Shown in pieces: positions 1 through 5,827 of a stretch of 8,690 nucleotides of DNA. The translations under genes and the position numbers were made by a program. The notes beneath the pieces are model-generated. The model did no database searches. It saw only the letters and a program-made list of their open reading frames with translations, and had not been told where the DNA came from. The stretch's first letter is position 1, and each line of letters starts with the position of its first letter. Source of the DNA: Rhodocyclaceae bacterium (GTDB lineage: Bacteria; Pseudomonadota; Gammaproteobacteria; Burkholderiales; Rhodocyclaceae); the NCBI GenBank assembly GCA_016791085.1, contig JAEUNN010000085.1:1-8690 (forward strand), in the 5' to 3' direction.

Positions 1-1815
1 TTTCGCGAGCGGCGCGGGATCGCGCATCAAGTCCTGCACGTTGCGGCCCAGTTCGGCAAGGATGCGTGTTGCCAGCGGGTAAGCTTCGGGGTGCACGGAC
101 GATGCGTCGAGCGGGTTGTCTCCGTCGGCGATGCGCAGGAAGCCCGCTGCGAGCACGAAAGTTTTTTCGCCCAGGCGTGGCACGTCGCGCAAGGCCGCGC
201 GGGTACGGAACGGGCCGTGGGTATCCCGGTGCGCCACGATATTCGCGGCGATGCCGCCATTTAGCCCGGACACGCGGGTAAGCAGCGCCGGGCTGGCGGT
301 ATTCACGTCCACGCCCACGGCATTGACGCAATCTTCCACCACGGCGTCCAGCGCACGGCCCAGCCGCGCTTGCGATACGTCGTGCTGGTACTGGCCCACC
401 CCTATGGCTTTGGGTTCTATCTTCACAAGTTCCGCCAGCGGGTCCTGCAGGCGGCGCGCGATCGACACCGCGCCGCGCAAACTGACATCCAGTTCGGGAA
501 ATTCGCGCGATGCCAGTTCCGAGGCCGAATAGACCGACGCGCCGGCTTCGGATACCACGATTTTCGCGAGCTTCAGTTCCGGATGGCGGCTCATCAGATC
601 GGCCGCGAGCTTGTCGGTTTCGCGGCTTGCCGTGCCGTTACCTATGGCGATCAATTCGACCGCGTGGCGCTTTGCCAGGCCGGCCAGCACATGTATCGAT
701 CCGTCCCAGTCGCGCCGAGGTTCATGCGGATAGATCGTGGCGGTATCCACGAGCTTGCCGGTGCGGTCGATCACGGCGACTTTCACGCCGGTACGCAAGC
801 CCGGGTCCAGACCCAGCGTGGGCCGCGCGCCGGCCGGTGCGGCCAGCAACAAATCCTTGAGGTTGTGCGCGAACACGCGTATGGCTTCTTCTTCGGCGCG
901 CGCGCGCAGGTCGCCGATCAGCTCGAGTTCCAGATGTTGCGACAGTTTGACCTGCCAGGCCCAGCGCACGGTGTCGGCGAGCCAGCGGTCGGCCGGCCGG
1001 CTTTCGTCGCGTATGCCGAAATGCACAGCGATGCGGCGCTCCGCGGAACCCGGTCGCGGCGGCTCGGGCTCCAGTTCTTCGGGCAGCTTGAGGGCGAGCT
1101 TCAGCACGCCTTCATTGCGTCCGCGCAACATGGCCAGCGCGCGGTGCGAGGGCACCACGGCCCAGGATTCGACGAAATCGAAATAGTCGCGGAATTTCGC
1201 GCCTTCGGTTTCTTTGCCTTCAACCACCGCGGCGACCAGTTTGCCCTTCTCTTCGAGCATGGCGCGCAATTCGGCCAGCACCTTGGGGTGTTCGCTCATG
1301 CGCTCGACCAGTATTTGGCGCGCGCCGTCCAGCGCGGCATTCGTGTCGGCCACGCCCAGATCGGCATTCACGTATTCGGCCGCCGCCGCCAGCGGGTCCA
1401 GGCGCGCATCGGCGAGCAACGCATCGGCCAGCGGCTCGAGGCCCGCTTCGCGCGCAATTTGCGCGCGCGCGCGGCGCTTGGGTTTGTAGGGCAGGTACAA
1501 ATCTTCGAGTTCGGATTTGCTTTCTGCGGCATCGATGAGGCGGCGCAATTCCGGCGTCAGTTTGCCCTGTTCTTCTATCGAAGCCAGGATGACGCCGCGG
1601 CGCTCTTCGCGCTCGCGCAGGTAGGCGAGGCGTTCTTCCAGCAGGCGCAGCTGCACGTCGTCGAGGCCGCCAGTCAATTCCTTGCGATAGCGTGCGATGA
1701 ACGGCACGGTAGCGCCTTCGTCGAGCAGGCCGACCGCGGCCTGGACCTGTTCGGGATTGGCGGAAATGTCCTGCGCCAGGGTGGCGAGGATGCGGGTTTG
1801 GGCGGTGTGGACCAT
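1..1815 (-). CDS. tex: Tex, RNA-binding transcription accessory protein (C-terminus outside window)
   Basis: The minus strand reads open from an ATG at 1815 to the left edge, giving 605 codons without a stop. The translation closely follows E. coli Tex as I remember it: near the start PEQVQAAVGLLDEG and TVPFIARYRKELTGGLDD, then LEDLYLPYKPKRR, EGAKFRDYFDFVESW, PSHRALAMLRGRNEGVL, the YqgF (RNase H-like) segment GLDPGLRTGVKVAVID at about residues 335-350, IGNGTASRET, SEAGASVYSASE, SLRGAVSIARRLQDPLAELV and the helix-hairpin-helix stretch from about residue 500 (NTASPALLTRVSGL). Family members have about 770-790 residues and end in an S1 RNA-binding domain, which must lie beyond position 1. Tex is a conserved cytoplasmic nucleic-acid-binding protein tied to transcription and RNA metabolism. 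The start agrees with the family N-terminus, but the ribosome-binding site before it is poor (TTGAGCGC). The thioredoxin-TPR gene lies 108 bases upstream on the same strand, so co-transcription is possible. Identity is near certain. Confidence 0.97.
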   Translation of the reverse strand, partial: MVHTAQTRILATLAQDISANPEQVQAAVGLLDEGATVPFIARYRKELTGGLDDVQLRLLEERLAYLREREERRGVILASIEEQGKLTPELRRLIDAAESKSELEDLYLPYKPKRRARAQIAREAGLEPLADALLADARLDPLAAAAEYVNADLGVADTNAALDGARQILVERMSEHPKVLAELRAMLEEKGKLVAAVVEGKETEGAKFRDYFDFVESWAVVPSHRALAMLRGRNEGVLKLALKLPEELEPEPPRPGSAERRIAVHFGIRDESRPADRWLADTVRWAWQVKLSQHLELELIGDLRARAEEEAIRVFAHNLKDLLLAAPAGARPTLGLDPGLRTGVKVAVIDRTGKLVDTATIYPHEPRRDWDGSIHVLAGLAKRHAVELIAIGNGTASRETDKLAADLMSRHPELKLAKIVVSEAGASVYSASELASREFPELDVSLRGAVSIARRLQDPLAELVKIEPKAIGVGQYQHDVSQARLGRALDAVVEDCVNAVGVDVNTASPALLTRVSGLNGGIAANIVAHRDTHGPFRTRAALRDVPRLGEKTFVLAAGFLRIADGDNPLDASSVHPEAYPLATRILAELGRNVQDLMRDPAPLAK

Positions 1816-1870
1816 GCGCTCAATCAGACTTGCGGGGAGGGGGCGAACTTTGCACCAGCGGCTGCCCGGG

Positions 1871-1922
1871 CGCAAGCGCCGCGCGCCGCGGCGCGCCGGG
1901 TGGCGCGCGCGGCAAACTTGCG
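1871..1922 (-). other. GC-rich stem-loop between ybbN-like gene and tex
   Basis: An outer stem CGCAAG (1871-1876) / CTTGCG (1917-1922) and an inner perfect 9-bp stem GCCGCGCGC (1878-1886) / GCGCGCGGC (1905-1913) enclose an 18-base GC-only-rich loop. It begins two bases past the stop codon of the thioredoxin-TPR gene, read on the minus strand. No T-run follows, so it is not a classic intrinsic terminator. It could protect the 3' end of the upstream message or weaken transcription into tex. The structure is plain from the sequence; its role is a guess. Confidence 0.5.
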
Positions 1923-1923
1923 A

Positions 1924-2784
1924 TCAGCGATTGAGCAGGGCGGCGAGGCGGCGCCGGTATTCACGCACGGCGTCGTGATCCGACCCGAGCAGGTTGAACA
2001 ATTCGACCATGGTACGGCGCGCGCCATCGTCGCGAAAACTGCGGTCGGCGCTCACCACGGCCAGCAATTGTTCGAAAGCTGCCGCGTAATCCTGTTTGAG
2101 GACGCAAATTTCGGCCAGCTTCATGCGCAGGTCGAGGTCGTCCGGGTCCGCCTCCAGGCGTGCCGCGTAGTCGGCCTCCTGGTCCGCCGCCAGTCCGCTC
2201 GCGGCGAGCCGCAGCCGCAGCCGCAGCGCATCGACGCGCGCGCCATCCTGGGCGTGGTCGGCCAGTGCGTCGAGCATTTTTTCGGCGTCTTCGCGATCGT
2301 CGACATTGATGAGCAATTCGATCAGATCCAGCCGCGCGGCTTCGTTATTCGGGTCCAGCGCGATCGCTTCCGTGAGCAGCGCGTGTGCGGCGGCGCTATC
2401 GCCGTCGGCATGCGCCTGCGCGGCGCGGCCGCGCAAAGGCTCGGCCGGCGAGGGCAGCCAACGCTCTACGAACGCGCGGACCTGGGCAGGCGGCAATGCA
2501 CCCGTGAATTCGTCCACCATTTCCCCGCCTACGATCATTTTGACCGCGGGTATGCCGCGCACGCCAAATTGCGCGGCAAGTTGCGGGTTGTCGTCGGAAT
2601 TGACCTTGGCCAGCACGAAACGCCCGGCATGTTCGGCGGCCAGCTTTTCCAGTACCGGCTTGAGCGTGCGGCAGGGCGCGCACCAGGGCGCCCAAAAATC
2701 CACCACCACCGGCACCTGCATCGAGCGGTCCAGTATTTCAGTTTCAAACGTGGATAGGTTTACATCGATCGAGTACGCGGACAT
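1924..2784 (-). CDS. ybbN: Thioredoxin-fold protein with TPR tail (YbbN/CnoX-type co-chaperone)
   Basis: This 286-residue protein joins an N-terminal thioredoxin domain (about residues 5-110) to a helical TPR-like region (about 115-286) rich in Ala, Leu and Asp. The thioredoxin part has the active site WCAPC (Cys35, Cys38) in FWAPWCAPCR and the usual cis-proline loop GIP at Pro79. The tail shows repeated helical pairs such as AAHALLTEAIALDPNN and AARLEADPDDLDLRMKLAEI. This architecture and length (E. coli YbbN is about 284 residues) define the YbbN/CnoX family, a holdase that guards proteins from oxidative over-damage and passes them to DnaK and GroEL. E. coli YbbN lacks the first active-site cysteine; this one keeps both, so it may also work as a redox enzyme. 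An in-frame ATG six codons earlier (2802) overlaps the ribosome-binding site and is less likely. It stands between the osmC-like gene and tex on the same strand. A plain 'thioredoxin' label would miss the second domain. Confidence 0.93.
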   Translation of the reverse strand: MSAYSIDVNLSTFETEILDRSMQVPVVVDFWAPWCAPCRTLKPVLEKLAAEHAGRFVLAKVNSDDNPQLAAQFGVRGIPAVKMIVGGEMVDEFTGALPPAQVRAFVERWLPSPAEPLRGRAAQAHADGDSAAAHALLTEAIALDPNNEAARLDLIELLINVDDREDAEKMLDALADHAQDGARVDALRLRLRLAASGLAADQEADYAARLEADPDDLDLRMKLAEICVLKQDYAAAFEQLLAVVSADRSFRDDGARRTMVELFNLLGSDHDAVREYRRRLAALLNR

Positions 2785-2791
2785 GTTGATT

Positions 2792-2797
2792 TCCTCC
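2792..2797 (-). promoter_or_regulatory. Strong ribosome-binding site that sets the ybbN-like start
   Basis: Read on the minus strand this is GGAGGA, seven bases before the ATG at 2784. It decides the start: the upstream in-frame ATG at 2802 would put this consensus Shine-Dalgarno sequence inside the coding region and has no such site of its own. Confidence 0.85.
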
Positions 2798-2855
2798 GGC
2801 AAGTAGCCCGCACATGGCGCCTGGGCGCGTCCGTTTCAAGACCGGCGCGCCGGCA

Positions 2856-2875
2856 CCCGGCGGTTGCCAGCCGGG
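2856..2875 (-). terminator. Weak hairpin downstream of the osmC-like gene
   Basis: CCCGGC (2856-2861) and GCCGGG (2870-2875) form a perfect 6-bp stem with an 8-base loop, next to a 12-base palindrome CCGGCGCGCCGG (2842-2853). It lies 30-50 bases past the osmC-like stop codon on the minus strand. No T-run follows, so read-through into the thioredoxin-TPR gene is likely. At this GC content some such stems arise by chance. Confidence 0.3.
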
Positions 2876-2904
2876 CAGGGGATCGATGGGCGGCCCAAGC
2901 CGGC

Positions 2905-3321
2905 TTATTTTTCGACGATTTCCCAGTCGTGGGTGATGGCCGCCGTTTTGCCCAGCATGATGGACGCGGAACAATATTTTTCGGCCGACAGTTTCACGGC
3001 GCGTTCGACCGCCTCGGGTTTCAGATTGCGGCCTTCGACGACGAAATGAAAATGGATGCGCGTGAACACCTTGGGGTCGGTGTCGGCGCGCTCGGCCGTC
3101 AGTTTCACGCTGCAGCCGGTTACCGGCTGGCGGCCGCGCTGCAGGATGAGCACCACGTCGAAAGCCGTGCAGCCGCCGGTGCCGGCCAGCACGGTTTCCA
3201 TAGGGCGCGGCGCGAGGTTGCGTCCGCCGGCATCGGGCGGGCCGTCCATCGCGATGAAGTGGCCGGAACCCGTTTCGGCGATGAAACTCATGCCCTCGTG
3301 CCAGCGTACCGTGCATTCCAT
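2905..3321 (-). CDS. OsmC-family protein, YhfA-like
   Basis: The 138-residue product matches the small OsmC-family protein YhfA of E. coli (about 134 residues) from end to end. Shared parts include the N-terminal beta strands CTVRWHEGMSF, the APRPMETVLAGTGGCTAFDVV segment with Cys51, ILQRGRQPVTGCSVKLTAER, and the LSAEKYCSASIML helix with Cys117. Cys51 and Cys117 match the two conserved thiols that act in peroxide reduction in OsmC and Ohr, so a thiol-peroxidase-like role in the cytoplasm is plausible, though the YhfA branch has no settled substrate that I know of. The chosen ATG at 3321 has GAGGA eight bases upstream, and the family N-terminus begins here. A longer in-frame reading up to 3432 adds a basic, unlikely leader. 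It is divergent from the small RNA and rplM, and is followed on the same strand by the thioredoxin-TPR gene, another thiol protein. Confidence 0.93.
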   Translation of the reverse strand: MECTVRWHEGMSFIAETGSGHFIAMDGPPDAGGRNLAPRPMETVLAGTGGCTAFDVVLILQRGRQPVTGCSVKLTAERADTDPKVFTRIHFHFVVEGRNLKPEAVERAVKLSAEKYCSASIMLGKTAAITHDWEIVEK

Positions 3322-3352
3322 GGAGTGCGTCCTCGCGTATATGAAGCGCGGC

Positions 3353-3358
3353 ATTGTA
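3353..3358 (-). promoter_or_regulatory. Possible -10 element for the osmC-like gene
   Basis: On the minus strand the hexamer reads TACAAT, 31 bases before the ATG at 3321, leaving room for a leader that contains the GAGGA ribosome-binding site. I see no good -35 hexamer 16-18 bases further upstream (AAGGGC at 17), so the promoter is either activator-dependent or the hexamer is chance. Confidence 0.4.
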
Positions 3359-3429
3359 CCGCGCCGGCGCGAACGGCCCTTGGTGCGATGCCGCAAAATG
3401 CTTGTAAGCCGTCCCCCGATTTGACTATG

Positions 3430-3560
3430 CATCTAGAGCACATTACCCATTTGTCGAAAATGGATATTCTGGTAAGTACGAAAAAACATAACCTTATGTA
3501 CACTTCTGAAACAATTTCCTGATCCGTGATTTTTTTTGTGGCAGTGCAAAAAAATTCTTG
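3430..3560. other. AT-rich intergenic island with small palindromes
   Basis: This part of the 521-base gap between the osmC-like gene and rplM is strikingly AT-rich compared with the GC-rich genes around it. It holds an inverted repeat CCATTT-GTCGA-AAATGG (3447-3463), a near-continuous palindrome ACATAA-CC-TTATGT (3486-3499), a run of eight T (3530-3537) and an A-tract (3548-3554). I find no convincing reading frame in it. Palindromes upstream of two divergent transcription units look like protein-binding sites, but I cannot name a regulator. Confidence 0.45.
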
Positions 3561-3585
3561 ATTTGCGGCCTGGTTTCGATATACT
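3548..3585 (+). promoter_or_regulatory. Strong sigma-70 promoter of the candidate small RNA, with A-tract
   Basis: TTGATT (3558-3563) and TATACT (3580-3585) are separated by 16 bases. Seven A followed by TT (3548-3556) lie directly upstream of the -35 box, in the place of an UP element that binds the alpha subunit. Transcription should begin near 3591-3593. It is one of the best promoters in the window by eye, and no credible protein start follows it, which fits a stable RNA. Confidence 0.72.
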
Positions 3586-3589
3586 GGCT

Positions 3590-3751
3590 TCAACTGAACG
3601 ACGGGTTGAAGTGCAAAACGCCGCAGTTTTTGTGGCGCTGCCGGTGGCAAAAAGCCGGCACATGGCAAACCCCGTGTCGTTGCCCGGTGTCTCCTCCACC
3701 CTCCTCCTTTGGTGTGGATTTAGCGCGGATCCCCCGATCCGCGCTTTTTTT
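3590..3751 (+). ncRNA. Candidate small RNA with two anti-Shine-Dalgarno motifs
   Basis: A transcript of about 160 nt is bounded by a sigma-70 promoter and an intrinsic terminator. Nearly all of it folds locally: CTTCAAC/GTTGAAG (3588-3594/3605-3611; the first bases may precede the transcription start), CGCCGCA/TGTGGCG (3619-3625/3631-3637), TGCCGG/CCGGCA (3639-3644/3655-3660, A-rich loop), GGCAA/TTGCC (3664-3668/3680-3684), then the anti-SD region and the terminator. CTCCTCC occurs at 3691-3697 and 3701-3707, and 3703-3710 reads CCTCCTTT like the 16S rRNA tail. CACC (3697-3700) can pair with GGTG at 3686-3689 or 3711-3714, each time leaving one motif in a loop. RNAs that expose such motifs (for example alphaproteobacterial 'cuckoo' RNAs) block ribosome-binding sites. 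I recall a betaproteobacterial 'toxic small RNA' family in Rfam that could include this one, but cannot check. The alternative is an attenuating leader of rplM; a separate downstream promoter argues against that. Confidence 0.65.
3722..3751 (+). terminator. Intrinsic terminator of the candidate small RNA
   Basis: A perfect 10-bp stem AGCGCGGATC (3722-3731) / GATCCGCGCT (3736-3745) with a CCCC loop runs into seven T (3745-3751). It is oriented for the plus strand only; the other side lacks a T-run. The uninterrupted U tail also suits binding by Hfq. Confidence 0.9.
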
Positions 3752-3760
3752 CGTCCTGGA

Positions 3761-3797
3761 GCGGGCTTTGACATGAGCCCGCATTTCTTGCTACACT
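3761..3797 (+). promoter_or_regulatory. Promoter of rplM-rpsI, with inverted repeat around the -35 box
   Basis: A consensus TTGACA (3768-3773) is followed after 18 bases by TACACT (3792-3797), predicting a start near 3804 and a leader of about 40 bases before rplM. A perfect 7-bp inverted repeat GCGGGCT (3761-3767) / AGCCCGC (3776-3782) flanks the -35 hexamer exactly, so the hexamer sits in the loop. The repeat could be an operator or a backup hairpin behind the small RNA terminator. Confidence 0.75.
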
Positions 3798-3842
3798 CCT
3801 TGGCTTTCCTCATTTGGGCCACGTGCCTTTGAAGGACTTTCA

Positions 3843-4271
3843 ATGAAAACCTTTTCCGCCAAACCTCACGAGGTTAAGCGCGACTGGTTCGTGGTCGATG
3901 CGACCGACAAGGTGCTTGGGCGCCTTGCCTGCGAAATCGCCCGACGTCTCCGCGGCAAACACAAACCAGAATTCACGCCCCATGTAGACACCGGCGATTA
4001 CATCGTGGTGGTCAATGTGGAAAAATTGCGCGTCACCGGCGACAAGACCGAGGACAAGAAATATTTCCGCCACTCCGGGTTTCCGGGCGGGATATACGAA
4101 ACGAACTTCCGCAAGCTGCAGCAGCGCTTTCCCGAGCGCGTGCTGGAAAAGGCCGTCAAGGGCATGCTGCCCAAGGGCCCGCTCGGTTATGCGATGCTCA
4201 AGAAACTCAAGTGCTATGCCGGCGGAGCGCATCCGCACGCCGCGCAGCAGCCCCGCCAGCTCGAAGTTTGA
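3843..4271 (+). CDS. rplM: 50S ribosomal protein L13
   Basis: The product has 142 residues, the same length as E. coli L13, and shows the family landmarks: MKTFSAKP at the start, WFVVDATDKVLGRLACEIARRLRGKHKPEFTPHVDTGDYIVVVN (residues 15-58), the KKYFRHSGFPGG loop (72-83) and VKGMLPKGPLGYAMLKKLKCYAGGAHPHAAQQP toward the C-terminus. L13 binds 23S rRNA early in large-subunit assembly. GAAGGA six bases before the ATG is a clear ribosome-binding site. It leads a two-gene operon with rpsI, 26 bases apart, the arrangement found across bacteria, driven by the promoter at 3768-3797. In E. coli L13 controls its own operon through the leader; the short leader here (about 40 bases) shows no obvious mimic. 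Confidence 0.99.
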   Translation: MKTFSAKPHEVKRDWFVVDATDKVLGRLACEIARRLRGKHKPEFTPHVDTGDYIVVVNVEKLRVTGDKTEDKKYFRHSGFPGGIYETNFRKLQQRFPERVLEKAVKGMLPKGPLGYAMLKKLKCYAGGAHPHAAQQPRQLEV

Positions 4272-4297
4272 CCCGGCCGACCAAGGAAACTGATTCG

Positions 4298-4690
4298 ATG
4301 GCTACCAGTTATTTTTATGGCACGGGCCGGCGCAAGACGGCTGTCGCGCGCGTGTTCATCAAACCCGGTTCCGGCAAGTTCGACGTGAACGGCAAGCCGG
4401 TGGACATATTTTTCTCGCGCGAAACCGGCCGCATGATCGTGCGCCAGCCGCTGGAACTGACCAATCACCTGAATACCTTCGACATTCTCGTGAATGTGAG
4501 TGGCGGCGGTGAATCCGGCCAGGCCGGTGCAGTGCGCCACGGCATTACGCGCGCGCTCATCGAGTACGACGAGGCGCTCAAACAAACCTTGCGCAAAGCC
4601 GGATTCGTCACGCGCGATGCGCGCGAGGTCGAGCGCAAGAAGGTCGGTCTGCACAAGGCACGCCGCCGCAAGCAGTTCTCCAAGCGCTAA
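4298..4690 (+). CDS. rpsI: 30S ribosomal protein S9
   Basis: The product has 130 residues, matching E. coli S9. Typical features are GTGRRKTAVARVFIKPGSGKF near the start, the conserved GGGESGQAGAVRHGITRALIEYD block, the basic stretch VTRDAREVERKKVGLHKARRRKQFSKR, and the C-terminal Ser-Lys-Arg tail that reaches the P-site tRNA in the ribosome. The ATG at 4298 has AAGGAA nine bases upstream. An earlier in-frame ATG at 4211 lies inside rplM and would add a meaningless 29-residue leader. It is the second gene of the rplM-rpsI operon and is followed directly by a strong terminator. Confidence 0.99.
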   Translation: MATSYFYGTGRRKTAVARVFIKPGSGKFDVNGKPVDIFFSRETGRMIVRQPLELTNHLNTFDILVNVSGGGESGQAGAVRHGITRALIEYDEALKQTLRKAGFVTRDAREVERKKVGLHKARRRKQFSKR

Positions 4691-4716
4691 GCGCAAAACT
4701 GCCTGCAGTGCTCAAG

Positions 4717-4753
4717 CCGGGGCGCCTACCGCAAGGGGCGCCCCGGTTTTTTT
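4717..4753 (+). terminator. Intrinsic terminator of the rplM-rpsI operon
   Basis: A perfect 10-bp stem CCGGGGCGCC (4717-4726) / GGCGCCCCGG (4737-4746) is followed by seven T (4747-4753). Inside the loop CC and GG pair again and close a GCAA tetraloop (4731-4734), a stabilising GNRA type. It begins 27 bases after the rpsI stop codon. Confidence 0.95.
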
Positions 4754-4789
4754 GTATCATGTTGGACGGCTTTTATCGGATCGACGGCG

Positions 4790-5827
4790 ATGACTGAAAA
4801 GATACGCGTGGGTATCGTAGGTGGAACCGGCTATACGGGCGTGGAATTGCTGCGCCTGCTGGCGGCGCATCCGCAGGTGGAACTGGCTGCGATCACTTCG
4901 CGCGGCGAGGCCGGCATGGCCGTCGCAACCATGTTCCCTAGCTTGCGCGGCAAGGTGGACCTCAAATTCGTTACGCCTGACGAAGCCGGACTCGAACGTT
5001 GCAACCTGGTGTTTTTCGCCACGCCCAATGGCGTGGCGATGAAACAGGTGCCGGCCCTGATCGAGGCCGGCGTGCGCGTGATCGACCTTGCCGCGGATTT
5101 TCGCCTGCACGACGAGGCGCAGTGGGAAAAGTGGTATGGCATGGCGCATGCCGCGCGCGACTACCTGGCCGAAGCCGTCTATGGCCTGCCTGAAGTGCGG
5201 CGCGACAAAATCCGCGGCGCGCGGCTGGTTGCCAATCCGGGCTGTTACCCGACCGCTGTGCAACTGGGGTTCCGGCCCCTGCTCGAGGCCGGCCTGGTGG
5301 ACCCCGAACATTTGATCGCGGATGCCAAATCCGGCGTGTCGGGCGCCGGCCGCAAGGCCGAGGTGCATACGCTGTTTTCCGAGGCGTCCGACAATTTCAA
5401 GGCCTACGGCGTGCCCGGCCATCGCCATCTGCCGGAAATCCGGCAAGAACTCGACGATGCCGCGGGTTGCAAGGTGGGCCTGACCTTCGTGCCGCATCTG
5501 ACGCCCATGATACGCGGCATCCACGCCACGCTTTACGCCCGCTTGCGCGGCGACGCGGATTTGCAGGCGCTGTATGAAAAGCGCTATGCCGGCGAGCGTT
5601 TTGTCGATGTGCTGCCGGCCGGCAGCCATCCCGACACGCGCTCGGTGCGTGCGTCCAACATGTGTCGGATCGCCATCCACCGGCCGCAGGGCGGCAACAC
5701 CGTGGTCGTGCTGTCGGTCATCGACAATCTCGTCAAGGGCGCGGCGGGGCAGGCGGTGCAGAACATGAATATCATGTTCGGCCTAGATGAATGCGCCGGA
5801 TTAGATCAGATTCCGGTATTGCCCTGA
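4790..5827 (+). CDS. argC: N-acetyl-gamma-glutamyl-phosphate reductase
   Basis: ArgC reduces N-acetylglutamyl phosphate to the semialdehyde with NADPH, the third step of arginine synthesis, in the cytoplasm. The 345-residue product is the usual length of the long form. The NADP-binding loop GIVGGTGYTGVELLRLL lies at residues 8-24; ATPNGVAM follows at 77-84; the active-site cysteine is Cys152 in VANPGCYPTA; KSGVSGAGRKA (180-190) and the general-base histidine region GHRHLPEI (210-217, probably His211) are present; MCRIA and DNLVKGAAGQAVQNMN close the C-terminal part. The start ATG has only a weak GGA about nine bases upstream. The gene lies 36 bases past the rpsI terminator, so its promoter must be very close: TATCAT at 4755-4760 is a possible -10 without a clear -35. 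Its 3' end overlaps the next reading frame by 37 bases. Confidence 0.98.
   Translation: MTEKIRVGIVGGTGYTGVELLRLLAAHPQVELAAITSRGEAGMAVATMFPSLRGKVDLKFVTPDEAGLERCNLVFFATPNGVAMKQVPALIEAGVRVIDLAADFRLHDEAQWEKWYGMAHAARDYLAEAVYGLPEVRRDKIRGARLVANPGCYPTAVQLGFRPLLEAGLVDPEHLIADAKSGVSGAGRKAEVHTLFSEASDNFKAYGVPGHRHLPEIRQELDDAAGCKVGLTFVPHLTPMIRGIHATLYARLRGDADLQALYEKRYAGERFVDVLPAGSHPDTRSVRASNMCRIAIHRPQGGNTVVVLSVIDNLVKGAAGQAVQNMNIMFGLDECAGLDQIPVLP

Noticed and set aside
370..2757. Plus-strand open frame of 795 codons antisense to tex and the ybbN-like gene
   Set aside because: Both genes under it are unmistakable on the minus strand. The frame runs through both of them and the gap between; its protein is low-complexity (Arg, Gln, Gly, Ala, Phe) with no recognisable domain. 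Long antisense frames are expected where high GC in third positions removes stop codons.
3536..3832. Plus-strand 98-codon frame, and an inner ATG at 3662, across the small RNA region
   Set aside because: The frame runs straight through the intrinsic terminator and the rplM promoter, lacks a ribosome-binding site, and gives an odd peptide. A leader or dual-function peptide is not ruled out, but nothing supports it.
3433..3843. Minus-strand 136-codon frame in the gap upstream of rplM
   Set aside because: It overlaps the small RNA, its terminator and promoter on the opposite strand, has no family resemblance and no start signals.
4757..5680. Minus-strand open frame of 307 codons over argC
   Set aside because: It is the codon shadow of a clear argC; its composition is rich in His, Arg, Gly and Gln without motifs, and there is no ribosome-binding site or promoter.
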